From the NCBI RefSeq assembly GCF_964340395.1, contig NC_135559.1, positions 12,651,759 through 12,715,758 on the forward strand: DNA of 64,000 nucleotides, written 5' to 3'. Under the pieces are notes generated by a model. The model did not search any database, was not told where the DNA came from, and saw nothing but the letters and a program-made list of their open reading frames with translations. Origin of the DNA: Glandiceps talaboti. Its lineage: Eukaryota > Hemichordata > Enteropneusta > Spengelidae. How positions within the stretch are numbered: position 1 is the stretch's first letter; each line of letters begins with the position of its first letter. This document shows positions 40,421-52,109 of the stretch, one piece after another. Made by a program: the position numbers and the translations under genes.

Positions 40421-40549
40421 ATGCACAGTCTCCCTCAGTCTGTAAGGTATGCCGTGATGGTGCGCCCTCACACAGGTTAACCCCCTCCCACAGAATGGCA
40501 CGACATATCTGAGTCTAAGTCTCCCTTTGGAACTAAAAATGCACAATTT

Positions 40550-42705
40550 ACAGATACAGTATCATAATTTTGAAGATCCATAATGCTATAGTTTGCATGC
40601 ACAACATACCACAAAACCTTTTATGATGAAAAGAGCAATTACGTTTTGCTCCAGGGGTTCTGTACCTTGGCATGAATATTACCAACAACCACAAAAAAAA
40701 ATGTTATTTCAAGAAAAACAGATTTTCCTTTAAATATCATTCATAGTTATAACAACATGGTAGGCCAAAAGATTGATCTTCATAAGTAACGGAAGAAGTA
40801 GGATTTATACGTGATAAATAATACCGTGCCTCTAGCTATCATTGATCACATGCATTATCTCCATCATTCATCACGAAGCAGTCTGTCGACATTTCTAGGG
40901 TACGTTATCTTGATATAATTCTTTGTCATGTGACATTGTGAACATTGATTTAGACATCCGTGATTGTGATAGAAAGGTACACGGTCTCAGAAATGAATTC
41001 AATTAATCAGAGTATATCAATGTAATAAATGTCACCATGGTAACGAGACGTGTATTCTGAGTGAAGGGGTTCATGGCGTGCTCTTATTTGATTTATATTC
41101 TATTAGTTCTAGCTCTCCAGGGGAATACTGAGCTGCTTTAGTATGAGAGTCACGGCCTAGAGACTTGGTGAACAGTGAATAATCACAAGAATATGACTAG
41201 CATACAGATGACACTTTTTTTTTACCAATCGTAGGCATGAAAAGTAAGACTATGATTCTGTACAAAAGATGAAGAAAGACTGCCTAGTGCTAAAGGAAGA
41301 AAGATTTTTTCACCTCTGGTCATAACAGTAGACAGGAATGTTCCATTTTCTTTTGGTGAATCATTTTTCATATATCTGTTGGGAATAAAGATCGTGTCAG
41401 GAAGTACAAATCTGGGAAAGCTTACCCCCCCTCCTATACATTATGATATAGGGTATAAAAATCTGGTAGGAGGATGTACATAATCCCCTACAAAAAACTG
41501 TGACAGAAGCTTTACCTGACTGCCCTCCCCCAGTTACACATGGTACAGGGTTATCCCCAAACATGTTACAAAGTATGAAAATCTGTGAAAGCTTGTCACA
41601 CTGCCCTCTTCTCGTTACAGGGCTAACCCCCTCCCCCCTCCCCCCCTCCACCATCCATATAATACAAGGTATGAACCTCTATGGCACTGCTGTATACATA
41701 AAAGGTTCATCTTGATCAGAATTGGGATTACAAACACGCGACTAACAATGGGTGAATAACATATATGGCACTAGATATAGCACAAGTATTTTTTCACCTG
41801 GTTACCGGATATGAATATATGAATCATGCTGGCACGGTTGCAATACAAAGTCTCCATTGTCTGCAGTGAAGTTGACCTTTGACCTTTCTCTTCAATATAT
41901 TGTACATTCTTTCCTATACCTTCATTACAACTAGCATGTTCCCACATCTGACGTATCTACAAGTCAATATTCCCATCTCATTCCAAATACGCATACTATT
42001 TTTAGTACAACTAAAGGGCTTCCATTATATTAATAGTATGTGAATTTCTTCCCCTGTAACATACAACACACATTTCTTTTTGCCGATGCGAGCTCTCAAT
42101 AGACCTGAAGAATAAACAGCACCCTCTAGTGATAAATTGCAGAAATGTTAAGAGTTGGCGAAATGCGGTCCAGAATTTCTACCAGCCAATTCTCTGAAAC
42201 ACTATAAGCGCTCTTTCCCATCCATGACTCAGCATAGCCCAGAGACTTGGCTCATATGCAGATCTTTTCAGCTTTCAACTTTTTCACGTCTAAAATAATA
42301 TATACATCCGTGTGTGCATATAATCGAATAGAAATAATAAACATGTATTTATATTTTGATGACCTGGTAGTTCGTACTTTGCAACGCTGAGTCCACTACA
42401 CAAATATCTAAGGTAGATCCAGCTGTTTGATATTTCAATAACATTCCACACAAACATTCCACACTTAAAATAAATACCAGAGTTGAAAATACTGGTACAA
42501 TATTTTCAGTTGATTTTTGTAATTGTAAATTCCTGTCATGACAAAATATAATAGGGTTATGAGACCAGCTGGTACATATGAAGTCAGTCTGTGTTGTAGT
42601 GGAAACAGGTGGGGGGCAAGACTAAACAACACTGGACCAAATACATTTATCGTAATATTGTGTGATTTGGTATACATGTACCCATACCATCATGTTGTTG
42701 TAGTC
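40550..42705. other. No gene seen
   Basis: Non-coding AT-rich sequence with a diverged repeat around 41400-41650 (AATCTG...GAAAGCTT and CCCCCTCC blocks recurring). Nothing else recognised. Confidence 0.5.
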
Positions 42706-43011
42706 TTGGTTACCCAGACTCTCACCACTGGGAGCGCTGCCTACGAGACCTCCCCAAGCGAGAGTCTGGAGAAACGAGATTCCAACTCTTCCGTGCAGGA
42801 AGTAGCTTCTAGAGCAGTGCATGCTGGGGAATATTTCACATCCAACATTGTAGACTTAATGATTTAGGTAATTTCGCAAAAAGTTATCACTTCTCGACTG
42901 AAGAAATTTACTGTGGGACTCCTGGTACAGGGTAGTTGAAACGTGGTTTCCTCAGACACTCGTCTGGGTGTTCTCACAGAAGAGCTCTCAGCGGTGAGTC
43001 TGGGTAACCAA
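42706..43011. mobile_element. MITE with TTGGTTACCCAGACTC termini
   Basis: About 306 bp. Left end TTGGTTACCCAGACTCTCAC and right end GTGAGTCTGGGTAACCAA are inverted repeats, extended inward by CCACTGGGAGC and GCTCTCAGCGG. No transposase. Both strands give short open frames in the left half that I take as chance. Confidence 0.75.
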
Positions 43012-43984
43012 CACCAGTTGTTGCATCAGATACGAACATTCAGGACAGTGTGTGTGCACTGTGTGTGCATGCACGCGCACTCACGCAGGGGTTCAAGGAA
43101 CTGGAGAGACAAATCTAGAGGCTATTGATGGATTTGAAGATCTGTCATGTGAGAAGAGATTTGATGCCATGGATAGCCTCTCAAAGACTAGGTTGAGGGG
43201 GCAAAAAAAGAGTATGTACATATGATCGAACTCAAGACACCTGTATTTGGCTACACTATACCACTGAAATAGTTTGGTTACTTTTAACCACTCTCTTCCA
43301 CAAACTGTGTAGTACAATACAGTAAGGGGAGGGGGGGGGGGTGTGTCTTACTTGTCATTTGCCAAGAACTGGTTTTAGAACCCATAGAGAACTACACAAT
43401 CACAAAGTGGAGACTGAGGAGTGAAGTGCACAGGGAGCAGCTTTCCTGCCTACCCAAATTTGTGCCATATTTCCAACAATATTGCTTTGTTCTTCAGTCA
43501 AAAAGTGTGGCATCTATTAACAACACTTCAGATGTTTTAAGTATGGGTGCAAGGATATGAAGGGTATCTGTCCTCTAGTGTATTTTAAATTGACAGACAT
43601 ATCACCCCTCCTGATTTCACAGTTCAGGGTTCTAGGTTGAAATTTCAGTCAACTCATCAATCATTCCACGGCCAGTCACATGTGTAACTTAATTATATTG
43701 AACAAGTTCCACATTACTGGTATCATGTACCACAGTGTGTATAACGTCTAGCCTACATTCCAAGCCCCTAACACAATCACATGTATTGACAAAATGTTAC
43801 CTACAGTACACTGGCGCTTGCAGCCAGTCACTGCACAACAGTGGCCCATGAATGACCTCAATAACCACCACACCCATAACCATGAAAAGTAGGCTCTTTA
43901 TTGATATACACGTCGGCTGCAATCAAAACCCAGTGTTTTGTTAAGTTTCAAAGCTGGCGAGACATGTAATACTGGTTACTTAGA
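43012..43984. other. No gene seen
   Basis: Non-coding; a GT run near 43045 and a G-run near 43330 only. Confidence 0.5.
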
Positions 43985-44340
43985 TATTACTCCCTAATAC
44001 TTTTCTTCAGTCAGCCAAGGAAAATACGAGTGACCTAAGGGGTCTTTGTCACTACGAGTTGCCAGATGAATAGTGACAACCCTTAGGTCACGAGTATTTT
44101 CTGGCTGAATGAAGAAAAATATTGAAGAATAACATAAGTATACCAGCGTCAGTAATATCAAAGAAAATTTAGGAAAGTGATGGCAATTTTGAACATTTTG
44201 ACTTGTATTTCGAAAACAAAACAAAAACAGCGACGTAGACACACGCTGTCATGACATAAACACGCATTGTTGTGACGTACAGAGTATATATTCCATATTT
44301 TTTGTTCTAATTAGTTTGTCCATGGTATAATTTATATAAT
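43985..44340 (-). mobile_element. MITE-like hairpin element, family H copy 6
   Basis: Most complete hairpin of the family: left arm TTTTCTTCAGTCAGCCAAGG with GAGTGACCTAAGGGG, right arm CCCTTAGGTCACGAGTATTT with CTGGCTGAATGAAGAAAAAT. The outer part ends ATATTCCATATTTTTTGTTC and CATGGTATAATT, reverse of the other copies. Confidence 0.8.
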
Positions 44341-44772
44341 CAACAAAAAAAGAGAACATGGCAGGAACAGATGATCAGTTTCCAGCTACAATTATTCTCT
44401 GTCTTTATAGCTTGTTATAAACAATAAAACAACAATGACTTATCGCTCTCAATTTCACATAGGTACCAATAATTGCCTACCTGTATGCAAATGAGCACAC
44501 AAGGATTCCATGTACACAATATGAAGTACTATAATTGTAAACCTAGATATTTCTGCAACTAGTACTAGAAAGTTTTGCAATTTTATAGTTTTCAGTAAGT
44601 TCTCAAGGACTAATTCGTACTAATTACCAGAGTGGTATATTGTGTTCATGTACATGAGGCACTTTAGTATTTGACACGTTTGTTTTCAAGCGAAAAATGC
44701 TAAACAAGTCAAACCAGTCAGTAAGTGGAGTCAAGACGTTCTCTGGACTATATTTAACCCTTTCACCACCGA

Positions 44773-44828
44773 TTCCCTCAATTGAGGGAACGCGCTAGGG
44801 CGCCCACCGATTCCCTCAATTGAGGGAA
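44773..44828. repeat. Two identical 18-bp palindromes (left segment 1)
   Basis: TTCCCTCAATTGAGGGAA at 44773-44790 and 44811-44828, 38 bp apart, separated by CGCGCTAGGGCGCCCACCGA. They lie directly inside the left terminal repeat. Confidence 0.95.
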
Positions 44829-46173
44829 CGCCAGAGTTCATTCACCTACCTCGCCGTTATGCCGTTAAACGGCAGCTATTGCTGCAAAAATTGCTGCCAT
44901 AACTAGTTCCACACATGCGTATTAGCCTTGTTTATCTACACTGCCATTTTGAAAGCATGACAGTGAACGATATCAGGAGTACGATCCAAATGACGAGCGA
45001 TCGTAATTTTATGTGCGTTTTTCGCTCACAAAATCGAATTTCAACATGGCGGAAGTAATTAACGGCTCTCATAACATGGTCTACGATATAAATTATGTCA
45101 CTATCTTTGGATATTTCGACAGAATTTGACTCGAAATACATCGTTGAATACAAGTCTTTAGGTATGGGAACACGTTGTACTTGTGTGTAAGCATCAAATT
45201 CCCGCTAAGGCCGTGTGAGCTGCCGACGGCAGTTTATGGTTGAATTTTTGAATGTCGTTCAAATTTACGCAATCTTGTGACCGTGCCGACGCCCATGCTA
45301 ACGTTCCAGGGGTAATTTTTGGCTATATCATGGATTATTTTGGTTTTATTTCTTTTTGTTACGGCTCAATAATGACTTGTATTTGTATTAGCTCACTGTG
45401 TAGAGGTCAGTGGAGGGAAACTTACGCTTGATGTTGGCGATTTTCCGATCGGATTTTTTACGTGCGTTTTTCAATGTAAAATTCAAATTTCAACATCGGC
45501 GAAGCAAAATCTGTCTCCCCTAACATCGTTTGCAATGTAAATAAAGGTGCTTTTCGTAGAAATTTCCACTCAATTTTACTATGAATACGATGTTTTATAC
45601 AAGGAGATGGCTGAGTGGACTCGATGCAGTATATGGAAGGATCAGATTATCGCAACGTAACTTCAAAGTCCCGACTGCATATTTGCTTTTGTGGGTAAGC
45701 ATGTCGGCAAAAAGCGCCACTTTGTCGTCCCGATTCGGACTCGTATACTACCAACTTGTGGGCATTTTTTACTGATTTTGAGCATAAATTTGGTGATAAT
45801 TTTTTGTTGTTCTGTCAAACAATGATATATAATTACACAAACTGATTTTTCTGAAGGTATTGGGGCGACGACTTCAGATATTTTTTACCCTTCATTGCCG
45901 GTGCGGGGGCCGACTATTGCGTCGTAATCGGATTATTAGGCCGTTAATTATTTTCGTTCAAATTTAATACGACTGAAAATAACATTTTCGGACAAATTTT
46001 CGCCGATTTTGACCATTTAGTCAGTATACAGAAGTTTTGTAAGAACATGAATGTTGGTATTTTGAATTTTGTTTGTAATATAAATATTTTGTTTATTTGT
46101 GATATGTCAATAAATAATCAACCAGTGTTTGTTTTATTAATATTTTGTTACTTTAACCCTTTCACCACCAGTA

Positions 46174-46224
46174 CCCCATATATGGGGACGCGCTAAGGCG
46201 CCCACCAGTACCCCATATATGGGG
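46174..46224. repeat. Two identical 14-bp palindromes (left segment 2)
   Basis: CCCCATATATGGGG at 46174-46187 and 46211-46224, in the same place and context as the 18-bp palindromes of segment 1 but of different sequence; the spacer CGCGCTAAGGCGCCCACC is conserved. Confidence 0.95.
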
Positions 46225-48000
46225 ACGGCAAAGTTCATTCACCCATGGTTCGCCTATCTCGCCGCTATGCCGTTAAACGGCAGCTATTGCTGCAAAACTT
46301 GCTGCCATAACTAGTTCCACACATGCGTATTAGCTATGTTTTGCTTGTCTGCCATTTTGAACACATGGAAGTGAACGGTTTAGAAATAGGACCGAAATGA
46401 CGAGCGATCGTAATTTTTGTGTGCGTTTTTCGCTGACAAAATCAAATTTCAACATGGCGGAAGTAACCAACGGCTCTTATAACATCTCCTACGATGTCAA
46501 TTTGTCAACCGTCCAAAGAAATTTCCACTGAATTTTACCAGAAATACATCGTTGAATACATGTAGTTGGTCGTGGGAACGGTACAAGCATCAGAAGTACC
46601 GCTAAGTTCGTGTTATCTCCCAACGGGGAATTTACGGGTGTCGTAGTGAAAGTCGGCAAAATGCGTAACTTGTTGACCCGTAGTCTGCGCCCATACTATC
46701 GTTTTGGGACCAATTTTTATCGATGTAAAGAATTAATTTGTTCATATTTCTTTGTGGTAATGTTCAATAATGAATAATACTCATACAAGTTCAATTTATA
46801 CTGGTCAATGGTGGGTAGATTACGCACGATCTGACGATTTTCCGATCGGATTTTTAGCGTGCGTTTTTTTAGGAAAAATTCAAATTTCAACATGGCCGCA
46901 GCCAAAATCGTCTCCCCTAACATCGTTTACGATGTAAATAACGGTTCTGTTCGTGAAAAATTCTGTTAAATTTCGACGTGGATTGCATTTTTGACTACAA
47001 GTAGGTGGCTGTATGAACTCAGTGTACTCTATGTAATGATCACGTTACAGCAACGTACGTTCAAAATGCTAGCTGCATATTTCCGTTGATCGGTGTGCAT
47101 GTCGGCAAATACCACCACCTTGCCCATCCGATTTTGGCGCCGATACTACCGACTTATGGACATTTTTTACCGATTTAGAGAATAAATTTGGTGATAATTT
47201 TTTGCTGTCTTGTCAAATACTGAATTATATTTACAGAAGCTCACTTTTCAGATGGTCCTGAGGCGATGACTTTAGATATTTTAGTACACTTTCAATGCCA
47301 GTGGGGATGGACTGCAGCGTCATAAATGGATTATTGAGCCGTTAATTATTTTAATTCAAATTTAATACGACTGAAAATATCATTTTCTGCCAAATTTTCG
47401 CCAATTTTGACCATTGAACCAGTGTACAGAAGTTTTGTAGGAACTTAAATGTTGGCATTTTGAATTTTGTTTGTGACATAAATATTTTGTTTATTTGTGT
47501 GATGTCAGTAAATAAACAACCTGTGTTTGTTTTATTAATATTTTATTACTTTAATCCATATTTCGGTTGTGTGTGTGATAGTTGACTGTATGAATTTGCA
47601 ACTATGATGTAGAAAATTTATTTTCCATTCAAATGATACCTTATTTTAAAAAAATAAGCAACTCTAAGTATTTTTATATCAGTTTGATTACACCACACTC
47701 ACTCTCACATTATGTTAGTGAGGGGGCTGGTGGAGCACAAACAATCCCATGAGGCCAATGGTGGTGAAAGAGTTAATCCATATTTCGGTTGTGTGTGTGA
47801 TATTTGAATGTATGTATTTGCAACTATGATGTAGAAAATTTATTTTCCATTCAAATGATACCTTATTTTTCAAAAATAAGCAACTCTAAGTATTTTTTAT
47901 ATCAGTTTGATTACACCACACTCACTCTCACATTGTGTCAGTGAGGGGGCTGGTGGAGAACAAACAATCCCATGAGGCAAGTGGTGGTGAAAGGGTTAAA

Positions 48001-49480
48001 GATTATCTTCACATGTATAGATTTAATAATGAATAAATGTTTTCAACCATTGAGTACCCAATTATGACAACAGTGCATGGCATGTAAATGAGAAATTCTC
48101 TGGAGTACATTAACCCTACCAGTACTTGTACATCACTATTCATTCCCTCATCATTTCTATTATCTTGGCTAACGTATTCCGAGAGAGACGTAAATAATTG
48201 CTCCTTGGTTGGTAACATTGTGAGGAGAAAAAATAAAATAAAGAACAATAGTGCCTGTGAAACTATTAGTATGTAAAGAGCGAATACAGGCGACCTCTCG
48301 TCTCCTGAAACGTTATCGCAGCATGTTGAGTCTTACCCAGAGAGATATGTAGGCCAAAGTGTAGATGTGATACGTGATACGTACATCCTGTGTAGGCCAA
48401 CAAGGCCTGTTGAAAAGCTATTTGAGAACAATGCCCTGGCTTGACAAGGTCATACTTCCTTTAGTTAGTCTACTGCTTTCAACAATGTTTGCACAGACCT
48501 GTACCGACATGCACAGATGACAACACATCACTTTGTTTGTCTCGTTGCACAATGCAGTCATTCTTTTGAGTCCAGCACTGGATATTCCGACAACAAAACA
48601 TGTTCAATGTAGATTCAACACTCCATCATTGTATATGTTTTATGTAGAAGCCGAGACTTATTGATGGACTTGGAGGAATGGGAGACTGTTACCTCGATTT
48701 TTCCACAGATTAAATTGGGTGGGGTGGGGGTGGGGTGGGGGTGGGGTGGGGGGTACAGTTATGCAATATTCATGGATATTATGCAGACATCGACTAGACT
48801 TGATAGATTTGGGGGAATGGGAGATACATGTAGCTAGATAGGCTTCATTGGACTAAATTTGAACTTGTTTGAGAATTTTACAATGAAAACAATTCTTGTC
48901 TTGAAAATAGTCACTGCATACAACAAATTCATAATTCGCAATTTTCATTTTGGAAAATTTGTGAAATCTACCCAGCATATTTATTTTACTTGGGTAGCAA
49001 ACCCAAGTTACAAATGTACCTTTGCAAATTTGTACAAAACGCGAGTACAAAACGTATTTGTAACTAATTTTGTTACCATGATTCAAAAATATTTGCAGAC
49101 AATCAAATCCTTATTCAAGTCATATTGCCAATAGACATACATAGTATTATCTTACAACTTGTGACTGTACACTTACAAAAATTTAATATGTATACATGTA
49201 CATGTATGTATGTATGTGTCCTAAGGTGCTCTCATACAGGGAACACATGGCGCCATACGATATACGATATACGATACTGCTAATTCCAGCACTGAGTCTC
49301 CCAGTGGCTTGATACTTGATACTCATTTCATTTCTATGCATCAAGATTCTGACCTCCTTCTCAAAATATATTTCTTGACAATAGAGCCAAAATTTCAGTC
49401 TACGAGATGAGATACTTGAAATCTCTTGTGAAGGTTAGCATATTTAACAACAATTTCAATCTGGAATGACTGGGGTTTCA
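48001..49480. other. No gene seen; G-rich tract
   Basis: A GGGGT-type tract at 48717-48755 has many runs of four to six G and could form a quadruplex. Otherwise unrecognised. Confidence 0.5.
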
Positions 49481-49489
49481 GGGGCGCGT

Positions 49490-49885
49490 TTGCATTACAC
49501 AATCACGTTTTCGATTAATCTGATGTCATTTCTGAAAACGAGGTTGTACACAAAATGTTCAATCATGATCCTGATTACTTACATGTAATCATTCGAAAAG
49601 TTTCACACATTTCTAATAAATGAAATGATTTTACTTTGTCAGGATTACACAATAACAAATTATCAGTCTGACCGAAGACAATTTATTTACATAATGTTTT
49701 CCGTCATTTCTAACTCGCTTCAACCACGTGCAGCGTACGATCCTCAATGAAGTAGTGTTGTCTGCAATCATGTAATCATAATCACGTCAATCATGGTTCA
49801 AGGGCATGATTACTGTGATTACAAATCATGATTTGAGATTATCAAATGCGAAATCATGATTGCGATCAAGCAAACTGAACATGCC
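49490..49885. mobile_element. Possible MITE with degenerate inverted ends
   Basis: Left part has CGTTTGCATTACACAATCACG and right part, reversed, GTTTGCTTGATCGCAATCA. ATGATTAC/GTAATCAT words recur throughout. The ends are too degenerate to be sure. Confidence 0.35.
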
Positions 49886-49904
49886 TCAGATCTAGCACAA
49901 AACT

Positions 49905-50165
49905 TGCTGCTGATTGGATGATGATGTGAATAGACTACAAGCTCATTGGTCAATGTGGAGGACGTTCTACATGAACCATTGGCTGACTGGAACACATGAA
50001 TATAAGTTGGGTACTCATTAGCTTATGTGGAATATCTATTCTACATATGCTGTGTACCCATTGGCTGATTGGAAGAGGTTTGCATAATCTGGGCATTTAT
50101 TGGCTAATATGGATGAGATTTATGTAATCTGAATGCTCATTGGTTAATGTGGAGGTCAATATAAT
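49905..50165. repeat. Array of CATTGGCTAATGTGGA-like units
   Basis: Six diverged units about 35-60 bp apart: CTCATTGGTCAATGTGGAGG, CCATTGGCTGACTGGA, CTCATTAGCTTATGTGGA, CCCATTGGCTGATTGGAA, TTTATTGGCTAATATGGA and CTCATTGGTTAATGTGGAGG. Five contain ATTGG, the inverse of CCAAT. Confidence 0.8.
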
Positions 50166-50169
50166 GAAG

Positions 50170-51900
50170 ACTTGTCTGTACATGGCCCAAGAAATGCTCT
50201 ATATAATCAGAACTCAATCTCTTAGGCTAAGCAATGCACTATAAAACTTCATATCACCACACCGTGATACAGTGTCTTGTTCTATTGTATTGAAATTGTG
50301 TTCTACGCAGATGTGACATTTTACATGTATAAGAACCCTGACAGAATACCGCGGTCTGATTTACATACATATATCTTTTTGTGTAATATAAAATTCAAAT
50401 CGAAGATGAAACTTTTTTTTTTGTTGCAGTCCATCTTCTGCTATGATCAGCTATCAATCAAACCTATGAAAATAGGGGATACACATCATCAAAATGTAGC
50501 TATGCTAAAATACTACATTTATTCGCAAAAATGTAGAACAGTGGTCAGACTTTACAAAAGATATACATTTGTATTCAAGCTAGGGAGTTTTGGTTAGGTT
50601 ACTGATACGGTTAGACTCCTTAACAGAAACCTTATTTGCATCGTCGACAACGAATGGCTACAGTAGTACACTTTATCTATGCATTACAGTACATAGCACA
50701 GAGACTTGGCGATCTGGCTTGAAGATGGTGTTAGCTTGAATAGTTGGCCTAACATTGTTATGCAATCAAATATTTGGGCCATCAACACTGTCCAGCTAGA
50801 CAGCAAAATCTCCCTGCAAGACACGACAAAAACTTGCCAATTTTAATTTGATTTATTTGACAGAAATATCCAAATATTAGGTTTATGTCCAAGCTATCTC
50901 TGTTTATTCCATATATGAATATCTTTACAACCATCTACATATATTAACTGCAATCGGGGACCTACATTACCAACTTCCAAGAATTTGGGACAATTCTCTG
51001 AACTCCAGCATGCGTCGTGACTTCAGAAAAGACTGCAATACGAAGTTAAATTCGTGAAGTTTTACATATATCATTCTTAGATTACGTGATCCGATACTAA
51101 CAAAATGTCTGATGAAGCAAAAATAGAAATTTACAAATACATAAATGTCAGGGATAATACTAAATACAGAGAGACATTTCTGTCAATGTAAGCTCATTTA
51201 GTTGAATTATGACGTGGCAAAAAGAGCTCTTTTCAGTAATAAATCTCAGCATTTATAGTCTTATTCATGATGTCACGTATATTGTAAACGACATATCTTG
51301 TATATTCTCTCGTAATCAAACATTATTCTGAAGACATAGGTCTATGGTAATTTTATCAACTATAATTGTTTTGTTGCAACGTGAAGTACTTAGTCCTCAA
51401 ACTATATACCTATGGGCTTGTTATTTACGATTTCTCTCTCCACATGTCATCAAATGGATCAATTCTACCAAAATCTAGCTAAATCTGCTGGGGAAAGGGT
51501 GAACAGCTAGATGTATGGTATCATTTTTAATGATCTCTCTCTCCAGGTACAGTCAAATGGACAAATTCTACAAGAATTTGAGCTAAATATGCTGCTGGGG
51601 GAAGGGTGAACAGCGTATGTCAGTTGTAATCTATCACACACTGAGAAATGGTTGTAATTTGTTACTTCATTCAGTTTACTACACACTCAACCTCCAATCT
51701 TTTAAGTCATGTGAGAATGCGATAAGGTCATAATATTTATATCAACGTGCCAATGACATTAAGCTGCCACTGTTGGTGTAAGAACAGAATGTTGTGCCAG
51801 AGAAAGCTATTTGACTATACGGTGGAGAGAGATCACAGAAAACAAACGAACACATATTGTTTCTCGACTAGGTGGTACTTGAATCGACTTGAAAGTTTAT
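50170..51900. other. No gene seen; one tandem doublet
   Basis: A 115-bp duplication at 51430-51620 shares TTTCTCTCTCCA, CAAATGGA and AAGGGTGAACAGC blocks. A single relative of the AGAGACTTGGC motif is at 50698. Nothing else. Confidence 0.6.
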
Positions 51901-51908
51901 ATGGTAGG

Positions 51909-52003
51909 CGTGTCTACTGGTAGTCTAGTTCCTATACGGTATCCTTACGATTTACACCTCCATTAACAAGTGGTTTACTGAGACCACATTGACATCCAGA
52001 CTT
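51909..52003 (+). repeat. Dispersed repeat, GTAGTCTAGTTCCTATAC family
   Basis: Starts TGGTAGTCTAGTTCCTATAC, then TTTACACCTCCATTA, and ends CACATTGACATCCAGACTT; see 36049-36166. Confidence 0.65.
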
Positions 52004-52085
52004 GTCTACTGGCTGAATCTTATGACTTAGCTACACTTGTTCACTATCAGATTCAGTCGGCAGACAGGATAATTTGATTTTTTTT

Positions 52086-52109
52086 TGGGGGGGGGGGGGG
52101 GGGGGGGGC
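52086..52109. repeat. Poly-G tract
   Basis: More than 20 consecutive G after a T-run. Its length is likely to be unstable or misassembled. Confidence 0.9.

Larger units (their letters stand above)
44754..47999. mobile_element. piggyBac-like non-autonomous element, doubled ends
   Basis: TTAA at 44754 and 47996 flanks CCCTTTCACCACC (44758-44770) and its inverse GGTGGTGAAAGGG (47983-47995). TTAA target and CCC-initial termini are diagnostic of the piggyBac superfamily. Inside are two tandem left segments (44758-46152 and 46157-47550, about 1.39 kb each, clearly diverged) and two right segments (47555-47772 and 47777-47995, about 0.22 kb, nearly identical); every junction is TTAA. Both left segments start with the terminal repeat and both right segments end with it. 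I find no transposase frame (longest open stretch about 80 codons). Each left segment itself contains two degenerate sub-repeats sharing GTGCGTTTTTC and CAAATTTCAACAT. Confidence 0.8.

Noticed and set aside
42538-42867. 109-codon plus-strand open frame
   Set aside because: It runs across the MITE left end and a minus-strand frame is open there too; no family resemblance.
45581-45775. 64-codon frame in the piggyBac-like element as a transposase remnant
   Set aside because: No DDE/D context or cysteine-rich tail, and the equivalent part of segment 2 is not open.
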